A stretch of 64,000 nt of DNA, taken from assembly GCF_009800925.1 (NCBI RefSeq), contig NZ_WOYF01000001.1:124001-188000 (forward strand), in the 5' to 3' direction. A program made the position numbers and the translations under genes. The notes under the pieces are model-generated. The model was not told the DNA's origin. It searched no databases and was given only the letters and a program-made list of their open reading frames with translations. Below are positions 30,050 through 39,236 of the stretch, in pieces (position 1 is the stretch's first letter; each line of letters opens with the position of its first letter). This stretch comes from Budvicia diplopodorum (GTDB taxonomy: Bacteria; Pseudomonadota; Gammaproteobacteria; Enterobacterales; Enterobacteriaceae).

Positions 30050-30206
30050 GCCCTTAAGTATCACATCAGAACTTGCTGATTTGGCTACTTTATCTTTTGA
30101 CACAGCCTGTCGTCATCAGATGGTGTGCATTCTACTTACCTGACGAAGTGAGTCAATAGAATTATTAAAACATTTCGTTCGTTTGATGCTTTTTCCGGCG
30201 TATCGT

Positions 30207-30761
30207 TCACGGTTCCAGCAAATCGGCCTTAGAGGCTTTCAGATATTGAAACATTGACCAGAATGTTAATACCGCGGCGATATAAAGCAAAACGAAGCTC
30301 AGAACTTCAATAATGTTATTCGGCCGCCAAAGTAAGCCAATCAGCGCCAACATTTGGGCCGACGTTTTTACTTTAGCCACCCAAGATACCGCCACGCTGC
30401 TTCGTTTACCTATTTCAGCCATCCACTCTCTTAACGCGGAAATAATAATCTCACGAGCAATCATGGTTGCTGCCGGTAGTGAAATCCACCAAACGTGGTA
30501 ATACTCACAAACCAGTACTAATGCAGTCGCAACCATAACCTTATCGGCAACGGGGTCAAGAAAGGCACCAAACCGGGTGGTTTGCTTCCATTTACGCGCA
30601 AGAAAACCGTCAAACCAATCGGTGATTGCTGCGACAACAAAGATGCCGGCGCAAACCATTGGAGCCCATAAGTATTGAGACGGTAGATAAAAAGCCACAA
30701 CAAAAAATGGAATCAGTATGAGACGAAAAAGCGTAAGCAAGGTCGGTATATTAAGTTGCAT
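30207..30761 (-). CDS. pgsA: PgsA, phosphatidylglycerophosphate synthase
   Basis: PgsA joins CDP-diacylglycerol and glycerol-3-phosphate in the inner membrane, the committed step to phosphatidylglycerol and cardiolipin. The 184 residues carry the CDP-alcohol phosphotransferase motif [11 protein letters not shown]...[10 protein letters not shown] with all Asp residues, and several membrane helices. It lies 65 bases after uvrC, in the E. coli order. Confidence 0.97.
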   Translation of the reverse strand: MQLNIPTLLTLFRLILIPFFVVAFYLPSQYLWAPMVCAGIFVVAAITDWFDGFLARKWKQTTRFGAFLDPVADKVMVATALVLVCEYYHVWWISLPAATMIAREIIISALREWMAEIGKRSSVAVSWVAKVKTSAQMLALIGLLWRPNNIIEVLSFVLLYIAAVLTFWSMFQYLKASKADLLEP

Positions 30762-30825
30762 AGTGCCCAGATGCCCTATTGCTGTCTAAAATCAAAAGAC
30801 GTAGGTATATGTTGCTACATCGCCT

Positions 30826-32658
30826 TCATTGTTTCAATGCATTGTGTATCTTTTCTGCTAAAGATTGCGAAATTCCCGGTATTTTTGCTAGCTCATCGAC
30901 CGTAGCGTTCAAAAGTGGCTGTAATCCGCCCATATATTTGAGTAATGCCTGACGCCGTTTTGGCCCGACGCCTTCAATATGTTCTAGCGCGCTGGTATTT
31001 CTCACTTTAGCCCGGCGCTGGCGGTGGCCGGATATCGCATGGTTATGAGAATCATCGCGAATATGCTGGATCACATGTAGCGCAGGAGAATCAGGCGGTA
31101 ACGCAACGCCCTCGCCTTCAGCCTTAAAAAATAGGGTTTCAAGCCCGGCTTTACGATCGGTACCTTTTGCAATACCAATCAGCCGCGGTTTGGTTTTATC
31201 CCAATCGACGTTTAACTCATTGAATACATCAATGGCCTGACCAAGCTGGCCTTTACCACCATCAATAAAAATAACGTCTGGAATTTTTTCACTTGTTAAC
31301 GCTTTACCATACCGACGCCTTAGTACCTGAGCCATCGCGGCGTAGTCATCACCGGGGGTAATTCCGGTAATATTATAACGACGATATTCAGAACGCAGCG
31401 GACCATTACTGTCAAAAACCACGCATGAAGCAACGGTCTCCTCTCCCATGGTATGGCTAATATCAAAGCATTCCATGCGGTTAATTTGGGCCAATTTTAG
31501 AACATCGGCCAATGAGGCCAAACGCTGATGAATAGTCGACTGTTGAGACAGCTTAGTCTTTAACGCAATAGTGGCGTTGGTTCTGGCTAACTTTAAGTAG
31601 CGGGCACGATCGCCTCTTGGCTTACTCTGAATCTGAATTTTTCTGCCGGCAACCTCAGTCAAGGTATCTTCCAGTGCGTTTCTGTCCGGTAAAGAGAAAT
31701 CGAGTAAAATCTCGCCGGGTAACGATCTTGACTGACTGCCTTGTAAATAGAACTGCCCAACAAAGGTTTGAACCACTTCATCTAGTTCAGTACCTTTGGG
31801 TATCTTAGGATAATAGCTTCGGCTACCCAGCACTTTCCCCTGTCGAAGAAAAAGAACGTGCATACAGGCCATGCCTGACTCATAAGCAACGCCGATAACA
31901 TCGAGGTCATCGCTATCGCCTGAAACAAACTGCCGCTCAGTCACGCGTCGAATAGCCTGAATTTGATCGCGAATACGCGCAGCTTCCTCAAAGTTTAAAA
32001 CCTGGCTGGCCTTTTCCATGCCAGCAATTAATTGATTTAAAACCTGTTGATCTTTGCCTTCAAGAAATAGCCTAACGTAATTGACCTGCTTCTGATATTC
32101 CTCATCACTAACAAGCCCGACTACGCACGGCCCTAGGCATCGGCCAATCTGATACTGCAAACAGGGTCTGGAACGGTTTTTATAGACGCTATCTTCACAC
32201 TGCCTGATGGGAAATAGTTTTTGCAGCAATGCCAGCGTTTCTCTTACCGCACCTGAATTAGGAAAAGGACCAAAATACTCGCCTTTTGCATGCTTCGCGC
32301 CACGGTGTATTTTTAACCGGGGATGCGCATCTGAGCTGAGGAAAATTAGGGGGTAGGACTTATCGTCGCGAAGTAGAACATTATAACGAGGCTGATATTG
32401 TTTAATGTAGTTATGTTCAAGCAGCAACGCTTCTGTTTCCGTATGGGTAACGGTAACATCGACGTTCATGATGCTTTTAACCAAAGCTTCGGTTTTACGG
32501 CTGGCAACGTTTAGACGAAAATAGCTGGAAAGCCGCTTTTTGAGGTCTTTTGCCTTTCCTACATATATAACAACGCCAGAGGCGTCGTACATACGATAAA
32601 CCCCTGGCTCATGCGTAACGTATTTTAGAAAAGCTTGGCTATTAAAACGTTCAGTCAC
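30826..32658 (-). CDS. uvrC: UvrC, nucleotide-excision-repair endonuclease
   Basis: UvrC makes both incisions around a lesion after UvrB loading. The 610 residues (same as E. coli) have the GIY-YIG nuclease ([20 protein letters not shown]) at the N-terminus, the UVR motif near residues 205-240 ([17 protein letters not shown]), the RNase H-like nuclease ([27 protein letters not shown]) and C-terminal helix-hairpin-helix motifs ([18 protein letters not shown]). It overlaps the uvrY stop by 8 bases. Confidence 0.97.
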   Translation of the reverse strand: MTERFNSQAFLKYVTHEPGVYRMYDASGVVIYVGKAKDLKKRLSSYFRLNVASRKTEALVKSIMNVDVTVTHTETEALLLEHNYIKQYQPRYNVLLRDDKSYPLIFLSSDAHPRLKIHRGAKHAKGEYFGPFPNSGAVRETLALLQKLFPIRQCEDSVYKNRSRPCLQYQIGRCLGPCVVGLVSDEEYQKQVNYVRLFLEGKDQQVLNQLIAGMEKASQVLNFEEAARIRDQIQAIRRVTERQFVSGDSDDLDVIGVAYESGMACMHVLFLRQGKVLGSRSYYPKIPKGTELDEVVQTFVGQFYLQGSQSRSLPGEILLDFSLPDRNALEDTLTEVAGRKIQIQSKPRGDRARYLKLARTNATIALKTKLSQQSTIHQRLASLADVLKLAQINRMECFDISHTMGEETVASCVVFDSNGPLRSEYRRYNITGITPGDDYAAMAQVLRRRYGKALTSEKIPDVIFIDGGKGQLGQAIDVFNELNVDWDKTKPRLIGIAKGTDRKAGLETLFFKAEGEGVALPPDSPALHVIQHIRDDSHNHAISGHRQRRAKVRNTSALEHIEGVGPKRRQALLKYMGGLQPLLNATVDELAKIPGISQSLAEKIHNALKQ

Positions 32659-33307
32659 TATTTAGCAATTTATCTGAAGTCACAATGCCATGACGAATTG
32701 CAAGGTGCGTCAACTCAACGTCTCCACTAATGTTCAGCTTACTGAACATCCGATAGCGATAACTATTGACGGTCTTAGGGCTAAGATTCAACGTTTCAGC
32801 GATCTCATTAACCTTAAGCCCTTTGGTAATCATCATCATAATCTGCAATTCACGTTCAGAAAGGCTGGATAACGGCGTATCCGTTTCCGGCTCTAGCTGA
32901 CTTAACGCCATTTGCCGGGCAATATCTGCCCCGATATAACGCTGACCAGAAGCAATTGCCCTGATGGCGCTGATAACCTCTTGCGGTGCAGCACCTTTAC
33001 TTAAATAGCCGGAAGCTCCTGCCTGCATGACTTTTGCGGGCAACGGGTTTTCGGTATGAATAGTCAACATGATGACTTTTATATCTGTTGAATAACGTAA
33101 AATTTTACGAGTTGCTTCTAAACCACCAATGCCCGGCATATTCATGTCCATAAGGACAATGTCCACGCTGTTGGCTCGACACCATTTAACGGCATCTTCA
33201 CCACATTGAGCTTCGCCAACGACTTTTATTCCCTTGACATCTTCCAGAATGCGTCGAATCCCTGCGCGCACCAATTCGTGGTCATCAACAAGAAGAACGC
33301 TTATCAA
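32651..33307 (-). CDS. uvrY: UvrY response regulator (BarA partner)
   Basis: UvrY is the response regulator of the BarA/UvrY (GacS/GacA) system that turns on the CsrB/CsrC small RNAs. The 218-residue protein has a receiver domain with phospho-acceptor Asp54 ([12 protein letters not shown]), conserved Thr/Ser and Lys (GYLSKGAAP), and a LuxR-type HTH ([20 protein letters not shown]). I place the start at a TTG (33307, product [13 protein letters not shown]), with GGAG eight bases upstream; the longer frame to 33343 adds non-conserved residues. Confidence 0.96.
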   Translation of the reverse strand: MISVLLVDDHELVRAGIRRILEDVKGIKVVGEAQCGEDAVKWCRANSVDIVLMDMNMPGIGGLEATRKILRYSTDIKVIMLTIHTENPLPAKVMQAGASGYLSKGAAPQEVISAIRAIASGQRYIGADIARQMALSQLEPETDTPLSSLSERELQIMMMITKGLKVNEIAETLNLSPKTVNSYRYRMFSKLNISGDVELTHLAIRHGIVTSDKLLNSD

Positions 33308-33900
33308 AAGAAAGTCTCCAAATAGTAGTAATAGGCATAGCAATATTTTTAATCACAAGATGGATCATTATAAAGCGATCAACAAACATATTGATAATAC
33401 TTATCTTTTTTAATGAAATCACTTTGTATATAAAAAGAGCAACTTCGGTAAATGGGGGATATGTCTATAAACAACAATCCAGACATAATAGCACTCAGGT
33501 TTACATATCTTTAAGCTAAACTCAATGAAAAGATGTAATAACGATCATCATTTTACCCAAATTATATCGGCATTAGCACAACCCGTCTGAAACAATTATC
33601 TAATACATTAATAATATTGGTAGATTGTCTCAGTTTATCTTCTTTTAAGATGCTGATATGAAAATTTAATAGGGTAAGAAATATTTGCTCTCAACGGCCA
33701 ATGCCGCTTAACGTTGTACTTTCTGCCAACCGGTTCCCAAAAGTTTCCGATCTGCAATTCTCTGCAATAAATGGTTATTATCGACTATCACCCATTATTT
33801 ATTACCAAAAAGAGTTGGTGACTTATTGTTTAATCCAGAAATCATTAGAAAACAACAATAAATAATCAGAGAAAATTATGACCGCTACTGTGGGTTTTTC
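33308..33900. other. AT-rich intergenic region upstream of uvrY
   Basis: These 593 bases hold the uvrY promoter at the left end. I see no gene: a 35-codon frame starting at 33877 is antisense to the methyltransferase 3' end and looks fortuitous. E. coli has yecF and sdiA near this position; neither is present here. Confidence 0.45.
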
Positions 33901-34563
33901 TCAAGCCGCAACGATAATATTTTTCCGTTGCCCCGCCCTGTTAGCTATCAGGGCCCTTCCCCGCTTCAATAATTCATCTCGATAAAGATAACTTATTTGC
34001 GGCCCTGCCCAAGTTTTATCAAATATTATCACCGCAATGCCAAACGCTGCAGTCGTCACTTCTTGGCGTTTATTTGCCGCAACAAACCACTTGGGCAAAA
34101 CAAAAGGGACTCTTCCTCGAATAAAAGCAATGTGATCGGCTTTTTCTCCCGGCCACCACACTTCAGAGGTCGCAACTTTTACCAGATAAACATAGCGCCC
34201 ACCAATTTCTCGCTGAGCAATGGTATGACGCATAATATGGGCCATACCGGTAATATAATGCCCCTGATATTGCTTTACTCTTGAGTATGGTGGGTTAGCG
34301 AATGCCCCTCCACCAAGTTGCTCTAGCCTTAACGCCCACTCTTGATTCAGTGCATTATCAGACTCAGTATAAAAGTGCGGACACTTGCTATTCTCACCGT
34401 CACTAAATAAATCGAGAACCAATGGGCCATACAGATCGTTAATAGCGAGAAATAGCGCCTCTGGCGTGCACCACTGATCGCCGACATCTTTTAATAAATG
34501 TTTCGGTTTAGATCTTAAATAATTAATCTTTTGTAAATATTCTGTATTAGAAAAATCAATCAT
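33901..34563 (-). CDS. Phage-type DNA N-6-adenine methyltransferase
   Basis: The 220-residue enzyme belongs to the phage N-6-adenine-methyltransferase family (Dam-like, PF05869 type). It shows DQWCTPEALFLAINDLYGP near residue 30, then LDLFSDGENSKCPHFYTESD, and the catalytic NPPY motif in GAFANPPYSRVKQY. It contains TSEVWWPGEKADHIAFIRGR and PQISYLY near the end. The start at 34563 follows GGGGGG; the longer frame to 34641 adds 26 residues. It stands alone with wide AT-rich gaps on both sides and no restriction partner. It is probably a stray prophage gene that could modify host DNA. Confidence 0.82.
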   Translation of the reverse strand: MIDFSNTEYLQKINYLRSKPKHLLKDVGDQWCTPEALFLAINDLYGPLVLDLFSDGENSKCPHFYTESDNALNQEWALRLEQLGGGAFANPPYSRVKQYQGHYITGMAHIMRHTIAQREIGGRYVYLVKVATSEVWWPGEKADHIAFIRGRVPFVLPKWFVAANKRQEVTTAAFGIAVIIFDKTWAGPQISYLYRDELLKRGRALIANRAGQRKNIIVAA

Positions 34564-35657
34564 TGCCTGCCCCCCTAACGCGTTGGATACCAGTCGGTAA
34601 TACCAAATCGATTCGATACTTTTTATCATTACTTTGCTCATTTAGAACAAAAGTATCTATAGAAAGCAGCACTTCCCTTAATCTGACCTTGATAGCCGTT
34701 TAAACATAATGCTATTTGAACTCATTATAGTGCACTCTTGAATTTCAACAGCCATTAGCCATTAAAAATTTAACAGATCATATCTATATGATTAATCCCA
34801 TAGCTCAAATATTCATCAATTACATTTATAAGCTCATCAGAAAAAACGGAATTAGTTATTTTACAAATACCAATTTGATGCAAATTAATAACATTACTCA
34901 GCATTATATTTTTAACTTCAACTTATTAATAACATATTATAATATTATGATCGAATGACCATTCGCAGAACGGGATTGTAAAATAGCATTAATAATCATC
35001 CAGATAAAGAACGCCAAGGCATTTATTTTTGGCAACGCATAAATGAAAATTTTAATAGTAAAATGTTTCACCCATGTTATAAATAGTTACAATATTAATA
35101 ATAAAATAAAGTTACTATATATCATATAAGAGCTAGCTATTTGATAGCTGATTTACTACAACTCACCGTATAAAAGAGTTAGCCCATCAATATACCCATA
35201 CATAAATTATGGTATTTATATAAAATATCACCAGCACTCTAGCTAAGCAAGTTAACCGCCCGAAGTAATATTTAATTTATAAAAATACGGCTTATACGAT
35301 ATTTCTAGCCATCTTCAGATAATAATTATGCACATCTACATTATTGTGCCATTTTTTCATCACGACACAGGCTCGTCCCAAAAATGCACTTTTCCACCGA
35401 TTAATCGCGATCATAGCAGTGAAATAAAAAGAATGTTTTTAAGACCAAAATCTCAACACCAAACGAATTTAACGACAAAAATACCCTATTGTTTTGTAAT
35501 TATTAACAAAAATGGCTTGAGTGAATGAATTATTTTCAGCAAAGCCAGCTAGATTTCCACTGTTAAAACTAGTGTTTTTACCAGCTTGTTTTACATGTCA
35601 AATTTCAGAGATAATTAATCTAACGTTTCATCAATTGGAATTGACTGGTTTTGGTTT
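34564..35657. other. Long AT-rich stretch without a convincing gene
   Basis: About 1.1 kb of strikingly AT-rich sequence lies between the methyltransferase gene and a plus-strand terminator. A 66-codon frame at 35328-35528 (MHIYIIVPFFHHDTG) has no ribosome-binding site and unconvincing composition. The region may be decayed foreign DNA, bound by H-NS, and may encode an RNA that ends at 35700. Confidence 0.4.
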
Positions 35658-35702
35658 GCCGTGAAACATACTCCACACTATTTGGTTTCACGGCTATTTT
35701 TT
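35658..35702 (+). terminator. Strong orphan terminator (plus strand)
   Basis: GCCGTGAAAC (35658-35667) pairs perfectly with GTTTCACGGC (35685-35694) around a 17-base loop and is followed by TATTTTTTT. No plus-strand gene ends here, so it may mark the 3' end of an untranslated RNA from the AT-rich region on its left. Confidence 0.65.
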
Positions 35703-35778
35703 TGTCTATTTTTCATACTAACTATCCTTCATCAATAGATATCATATCTAGCGCAAACGAATCTCTTTTTTTTTGATA

Positions 35779-35805
35779 CAAAAAACCACTCGGTCTCCCG
35801 AATGG
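35779..35805 (-). terminator. Terminator after hspQ
   Basis: On the minus strand, CCATTCGG and CCGAGTGG form an 8-bp stem (one wobble pair) with loop GAGA, followed by six or more T. It lies 15 bases beyond the hspQ stop. Confidence 0.8.
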
Positions 35806-35819
35806 CTTGTCGCTATTTG

Positions 35820-36137
35820 TTAGTTCCTCAATCGGGGAGCCAGAAGCTGATTACGAATCGACTGAGCAAGCTCGTCTAAAGAAGGCTGTTCCGGATGGGT
35901 GTCGTCCTCTTCGCCTGCCAGCTGAATCTCTGCCAGATAAGTATGAACCGGCCGCCCCTCTTCGTCTTCCATTACAACATGATACCAAGGCGAGTCTCTC
36001 AGATTATCATTTGCAGCAACCTCATCAGTCGCGGGCTGCTCAAGGGAATACTCGGCATCAATATCAATAATGACGCCTAAATTGCCAAGTAGCTTATGCC
36101 TGACCTGTTGCCCTATAGAAAATTTACTGGTAATCAT
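35820..36137 (-). CDS. hspQ: HspQ, heat-shock protein and Lon protease enhancer
   Basis: HspQ (YccV) binds hemimethylated DNA and acts as a specificity-enhancing factor for Lon. The 105 residues equal E. coli: [40 protein letters not shown], and the conserved end [12 protein letters not shown]...LLAPRLRN. The start at 36137 has GAGGAGG upstream; an ATG at 36248 would add 37 non-conserved residues. In E. coli it sits next to yccU; here the two are about 19 kb apart, with the secretion island between them. Confidence 0.95.
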   Translation of the reverse strand: MITSKFSIGQQVRHKLLGNLGVIIDIDAEYSLEQPATDEVAANDNLRDSPWYHVVMEDEEGRPVHTYLAEIQLAGEEDDTHPEQPSLDELAQSIRNQLLAPRLRN

Positions 36138-36251
36138 TGTAGCCTCCTCGATATGCAGGTGCCGCCTTTCCTTAAATATGAGGGGTTGTTGGTGAATTTC
36201 AAGTAAAAAGAGGCAATATTCGCAATCTTGACCGGAATTTACATTCAATGC

Positions 36252-36581
36252 TCAAATACATTTCACGGGTTTAGGCAAGCCAGCAATCTTTGTTGCTTGC
36301 TTCGCGGGGCCTTTGACAAACAACCGATACAAATAGCGGCTATTGCCCCTTTCTTCACCATACTTTTGCGCCATGGCTTTCACTAACATACGGATAGCGG
36401 GAGAAGTATTAAATTCCTGATAAAAACCCCGAACAAAGCGAATAACCTCCCAGTGGGCCTCCGTCAGCTCGATTCCCTCCTGCTGTGCTAAAACAACCGC
36501 CAGCGGCTCACTCCAGTCATTACTGTTAGTCAGGTACCCTTGGGCATCGGTTTCAATCATGCGCCCCTCAAACTCAACCAT
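36252..36581 (-). CDS. tusE: TusE sulfur-relay protein
   Basis: TusE (DsrC family) receives sulfur from TusD and hands it to MnmA for 2-thiolation of tRNA wobble uridine. The 109-residue protein ends GLPKPVKCI, with the catalytic Cys in the second-last position. [20 protein letters not shown] and [20 protein letters not shown] are as in E. coli. It is 114 bases upstream of hspQ on the same strand and divergent from tRNA-Ser. Confidence 0.95.
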   Translation of the reverse strand: MVEFEGRMIETDAQGYLTNSNDWSEPLAVVLAQQEGIELTEAHWEVIRFVRGFYQEFNTSPAIRMLVKAMAQKYGEERGNSRYLYRLFVKGPAKQATKIAGLPKPVKCI

Positions 36582-36789
36582 ATACCCTCAATATCAATCG
36601 CCGTTTTGGATATTGTATCTCAATTTTTATTCCGAGTGGTTACCGGATTATTTACAATAACCTGATACCCAATGATGAAGAAATCATCAAAAATCAACAT
36701 TTCTGGTGTTTTTTCAGCCGAACGATCAAATTAGCTGAATTAACCCCTTTACAAGGTACCTCAAGCTGTTCTATATTTCACGCCGTTGC

Positions 36790-36877
36790 GGAGGAGTGGC
36801 CGAGCGGCTGAAGGCAACGGTCTTGAAAACCGTCGATGGGTAACCATCCGTGAGTTCGAATCTCACCTCCTCCGCCA
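36790..36877 (+). tRNA. serT: tRNA-Ser (anticodon UGA)
   Basis: The 88-nt tRNA with encoded CCA starts GGAGGAGTGGCCGAGCGG. The anticodon loop is CTTGAAA, with a long variable arm (class II) and T-arm GAGTTCGAATCTC. serT also lies near tusE in E. coli. It marks the left edge of the accessory island. Confidence 0.95.
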
Positions 36878-36885
36878 ATAAATTC

Positions 36886-36914
36886 AACGGGTTAGCTTAG
36901 GCTAGCCCGTTTTG
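36886..36914 (+). terminator. Terminator of tRNA-Ser
   Basis: AACGGGTTAGC (36886-36896) pairs with GCTAGCCCGTT (36901-36911) with one wobble pair, followed by TTTGC. It lies 9 bases past the CCA end. Confidence 0.8.
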
Positions 36915-37114
36915 CTATGTGCCACTTAGTATATTGTTGGTATATGCAATTAGTATATTTATTCTTTCCCCCTCCTCTTGTTGAGATTGCTGAGCTGAGT
37001 TCTGACCAAAGCTATCAGCATGCGTAACGACCAACAGTCACCCGGTTTCAACAGATAACTGCCAGTCGAAATAGCAATAACAAATGCTTAATAATTTATT
37101 CTCGAATGTAAAAC

Positions 37115-37348
37115 TCAGCCGTTCATTGTGGTTGGATTATTAGAACAAGACTCAGCGTAATGGCTGCTTTTCGCTACCTTAGAATCCTTTGTTTCAGGCT
37201 TGCTAATATCATAGATATACTTAATCTGGAACGTTCTTACACAGTAAGTACAATAATATCGCTGCATTTTTGTTGACTTACCGCTGCCATGTTTACGAAC
37301 ATATTCTACATTCCCGCAATACCTACATGGAATATTCTTCATTTTCAT
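37115..37348 (-). CDS. IS1 InsA-like zinc-ribbon remnant
   Basis: The 77-residue product has the N-terminal zinc ribbon of IS1 InsA: CRYCGNVEYVRKHG, GKSTKMQRYYCTYC and RTFQIKYIYDISKPETKD. The two CxxC pairs, the QRYxC and the TxQ-x-x-Y motifs all match. After about residue 55 it leaves the InsA pattern: there is no helix-turn-helix, and no insB follows. It is probably a decayed transposase gene, though a stand-alone zinc-ribbon protein cannot be excluded. It lies about 240 bases inside the island from tRNA-Ser. Confidence 0.65.
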   Translation of the reverse strand: MKMKNIPCRYCGNVEYVRKHGSGKSTKMQRYYCTYCVRTFQIKYIYDISKPETKDSKVAKSSHYAESCSNNPTTMNG

Positions 37349-37827
37349 TTTATTCGTTCCTTTTATTTAATAAATTTCAATTATTAATTACATAAGACAA
37401 AGAATTGATAATTACAAAAGTAAACCATAAGCATTCGATGCTATTAGTCTTGACAAACGCCTTTATTAATTCAGGATCCTCATTACTTATTGCGATAATC
37501 GGAAATGGTATAAATCGATTATAGTAACGGTTATCACACGAAACCAAGCTTAATATTAAAACTCAAACTTTATAGATTTTAATTTTAATAAAATCAGCAC
37601 GTCAAGATAAAACCCCAATAAATCATGTGAATTATTTAATTAATTTCATAATCAGTAACACAAAATGATGATAATTCACTAACAGGAGCCATCTAATTAA
37701 AATTATTGTATAAAGTTAAAAAGGTGAGACCCCTCTCTAATTAAAATATTATTGGTAGTTATTAGCCTAGCCACGAGCTGATTATATAACGCTACGATCC
37801 TGTATCTTTAATGTAGAAATTACATCG
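37349..37827. other. AT-rich intergenic region inside the island
   Basis: These 479 bases have no credible frame on either strand. The region is very AT-rich, as expected for horizontally acquired DNA silenced by H-NS. I see no clear terminator for the ToxR-like gene. Confidence 0.4.
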
Positions 37828-38694
37828 TTACGAATTAATCACAGAGCACGAAAACGATCGCTCTTCAACGGCCGAGCAAAGAGATGTCACGGTCTCATTG
37901 ACGTAATTAACCATAATGAACTGGCCGTGCTCACAGCTTATATTGTTCTCTCTGATAACCGTCTCGATCTCTTTTTCAAGCGTTCCTTTGGCATATTCAG
38001 ATATTGAATAAAATATATATATCGGACACGTTGTGGCCACAAACAAAAATGAATGTTTTTGATTCTCTTTTTTTCCTAATGTGAAAAAGAGAGAAGCAGC
38101 GATTAGCCCGCCCAAAACAGCAGCTAAGCTAACGATATAAAAAAGCTTACGTGATTTTTTAGCCTGCTTTTCCCGATTGGCAGTATTGTGATTCGCGTCA
38201 TGCTGTACCACGCTCAGATCTGGCTTTTGACTACTAACAACTAACTCATTTCTATCATGCGTTTCAGATAAAACCGTTCTGGTCAGGCCATCAAGTTCTT
38301 TATCAATCGATATTGATAGCTCCTTTACGCCTTCAACCCGAGGCGTTTTTCCATCATTATCAAGCAGCATAACGGGGATTTCTTCACTAAATTTGAATCC
38401 TATTTTGGGCACGGTGATAATCACCTTATCCGACAGACCAAAGGAAATAAGGGCCTTTCTTAGCTGGCTAATATAATGATTAAGATTACTGTTTGAAGAG
38501 ACTAATCCATGATTGTCCCATACGTTCTGAAACAGAGTATCCCGGGAAACCGTTTGACCATAGTTACACAGCAATTCATACAGCAACCGATTTGATGAAT
38601 TAGATAATATCGTAGCCGATAGTTCATCTTGCTGCATAACCAGCGTTCTATCTTCTGTATTAAATATAATATTATTATTGATGACATATAACAT
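37828..38694 (-). CDS. ToxR/CadC-type membrane-bound transcription regulator
   Basis: The 288-residue protein has an N-terminal winged-helix DNA-binding domain of the OmpR/ToxR type (residues about 1-105; LLYELLCNYGQTVSRDTLFQ, then SNLNHYISQLRKAL and VPKIGFKF). A polar linker follows, with a positive KKSRK before a single membrane helix near 185-207 (LFYIVSLAAVLGGLIAASLF). A periplasmic domain of about 80 residues has four Cys (near 219, 249, 267, 278) that may pair. This layout lets DNA-bound regulators sense periplasmic signals. It is downstream of the secretion operon on the same strand, behind that operon's terminator, and is likely its local regulator by position only. Confidence 0.82.
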   Translation of the reverse strand: MLYVINNNIIFNTEDRTLVMQQDELSATILSNSSNRLLYELLCNYGQTVSRDTLFQNVWDNHGLVSSNSNLNHYISQLRKALISFGLSDKVIITVPKIGFKFSEEIPVMLLDNDGKTPRVEGVKELSISIDKELDGLTRTVLSETHDRNELVVSSQKPDLSVVQHDANHNTANREKQAKKSRKLFYIVSLAAVLGGLIAASLFFTLGKKENQKHSFLFVATTCPIYIFYSISEYAKGTLEKEIETVIRENNISCEHGQFIMVNYVNETVTSLCSAVEERSFSCSVINS

Positions 38695-39164
38695 AATAAT
38701 CTCATTTGCATATCATATTTCATTAGGAGTTTATTTACCCTTAATGGAAACTTTGAAGAAATTAGTTTTTACAGTTTATATATGTAATAACCCACTATTT
38801 AATAAGAACGTTAAGCTGTATTTTTAAGACAAAATCATAAACAAAACCATCCTCATCAATAATTTTAATTATATTATCAAAAGCCAAAGAATAAACATTA
38901 ATGCATAAAATGGCCAACTACAGATGAAAACACTACAAAGACTACGTGCTTTATACTTTCACCCCAAATTTAAGGTTTAAATTATATTTACACACCAAAC
39001 AAACAAGTGGGTTATCATATTAATCAACCGTAACACCAAAAAGAACATAGTCCCCAGACTACTGTTATCACTTAGGCTGATTCTAAATAACGCTGAAATA
39101 ATAATGCTACAAAGGAAGACAAAATGAGCGATAACTTAAGACGACCACTATAAATTTATAAAAA
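38695..39164. promoter_or_regulatory. Upstream region of the ToxR-like gene
   Basis: This strongly AT-rich gap between the operon terminator and the regulator start must hold the regulator's own promoter. GAG lies 7 bases before its ATG. No gene and no specific operator are recognised. Confidence 0.4.
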
Positions 39165-39197
39165 ATAGAAAAGCCAGCCTAAATAACATTAGCTGGC
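39165..39197 (-). terminator. Terminator of the secretion operon
   Basis: On the minus strand, GCCAGC pairs with GGCTGG-side bases (GCCAGC 39173-39178 with GCTGGC 39192-39197) around a 13-base loop. It is followed by TTTTCTATTTTTT. It lies about 40 bases past the ABC transporter stop. Confidence 0.7.
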
Positions 39198-39236
39198 GGA
39201 GTACAAATAAAATGAGCATACGTGCAGAGCTGTTGG

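Noticed and set aside
33877-33984. 35-codon plus-strand frame starting MTATVGFSQ
   Set aside because: It is antisense to the methyltransferase 3' end and has no clear ribosome-binding site; probably chance.
35328-35528. 66-codon frame starting MHIYIIVPFFHHDTG
   Set aside because: It has no ribosome-binding site, lies in very AT-rich sequence and has unconvincing composition; left as part of the gene-free stretch.
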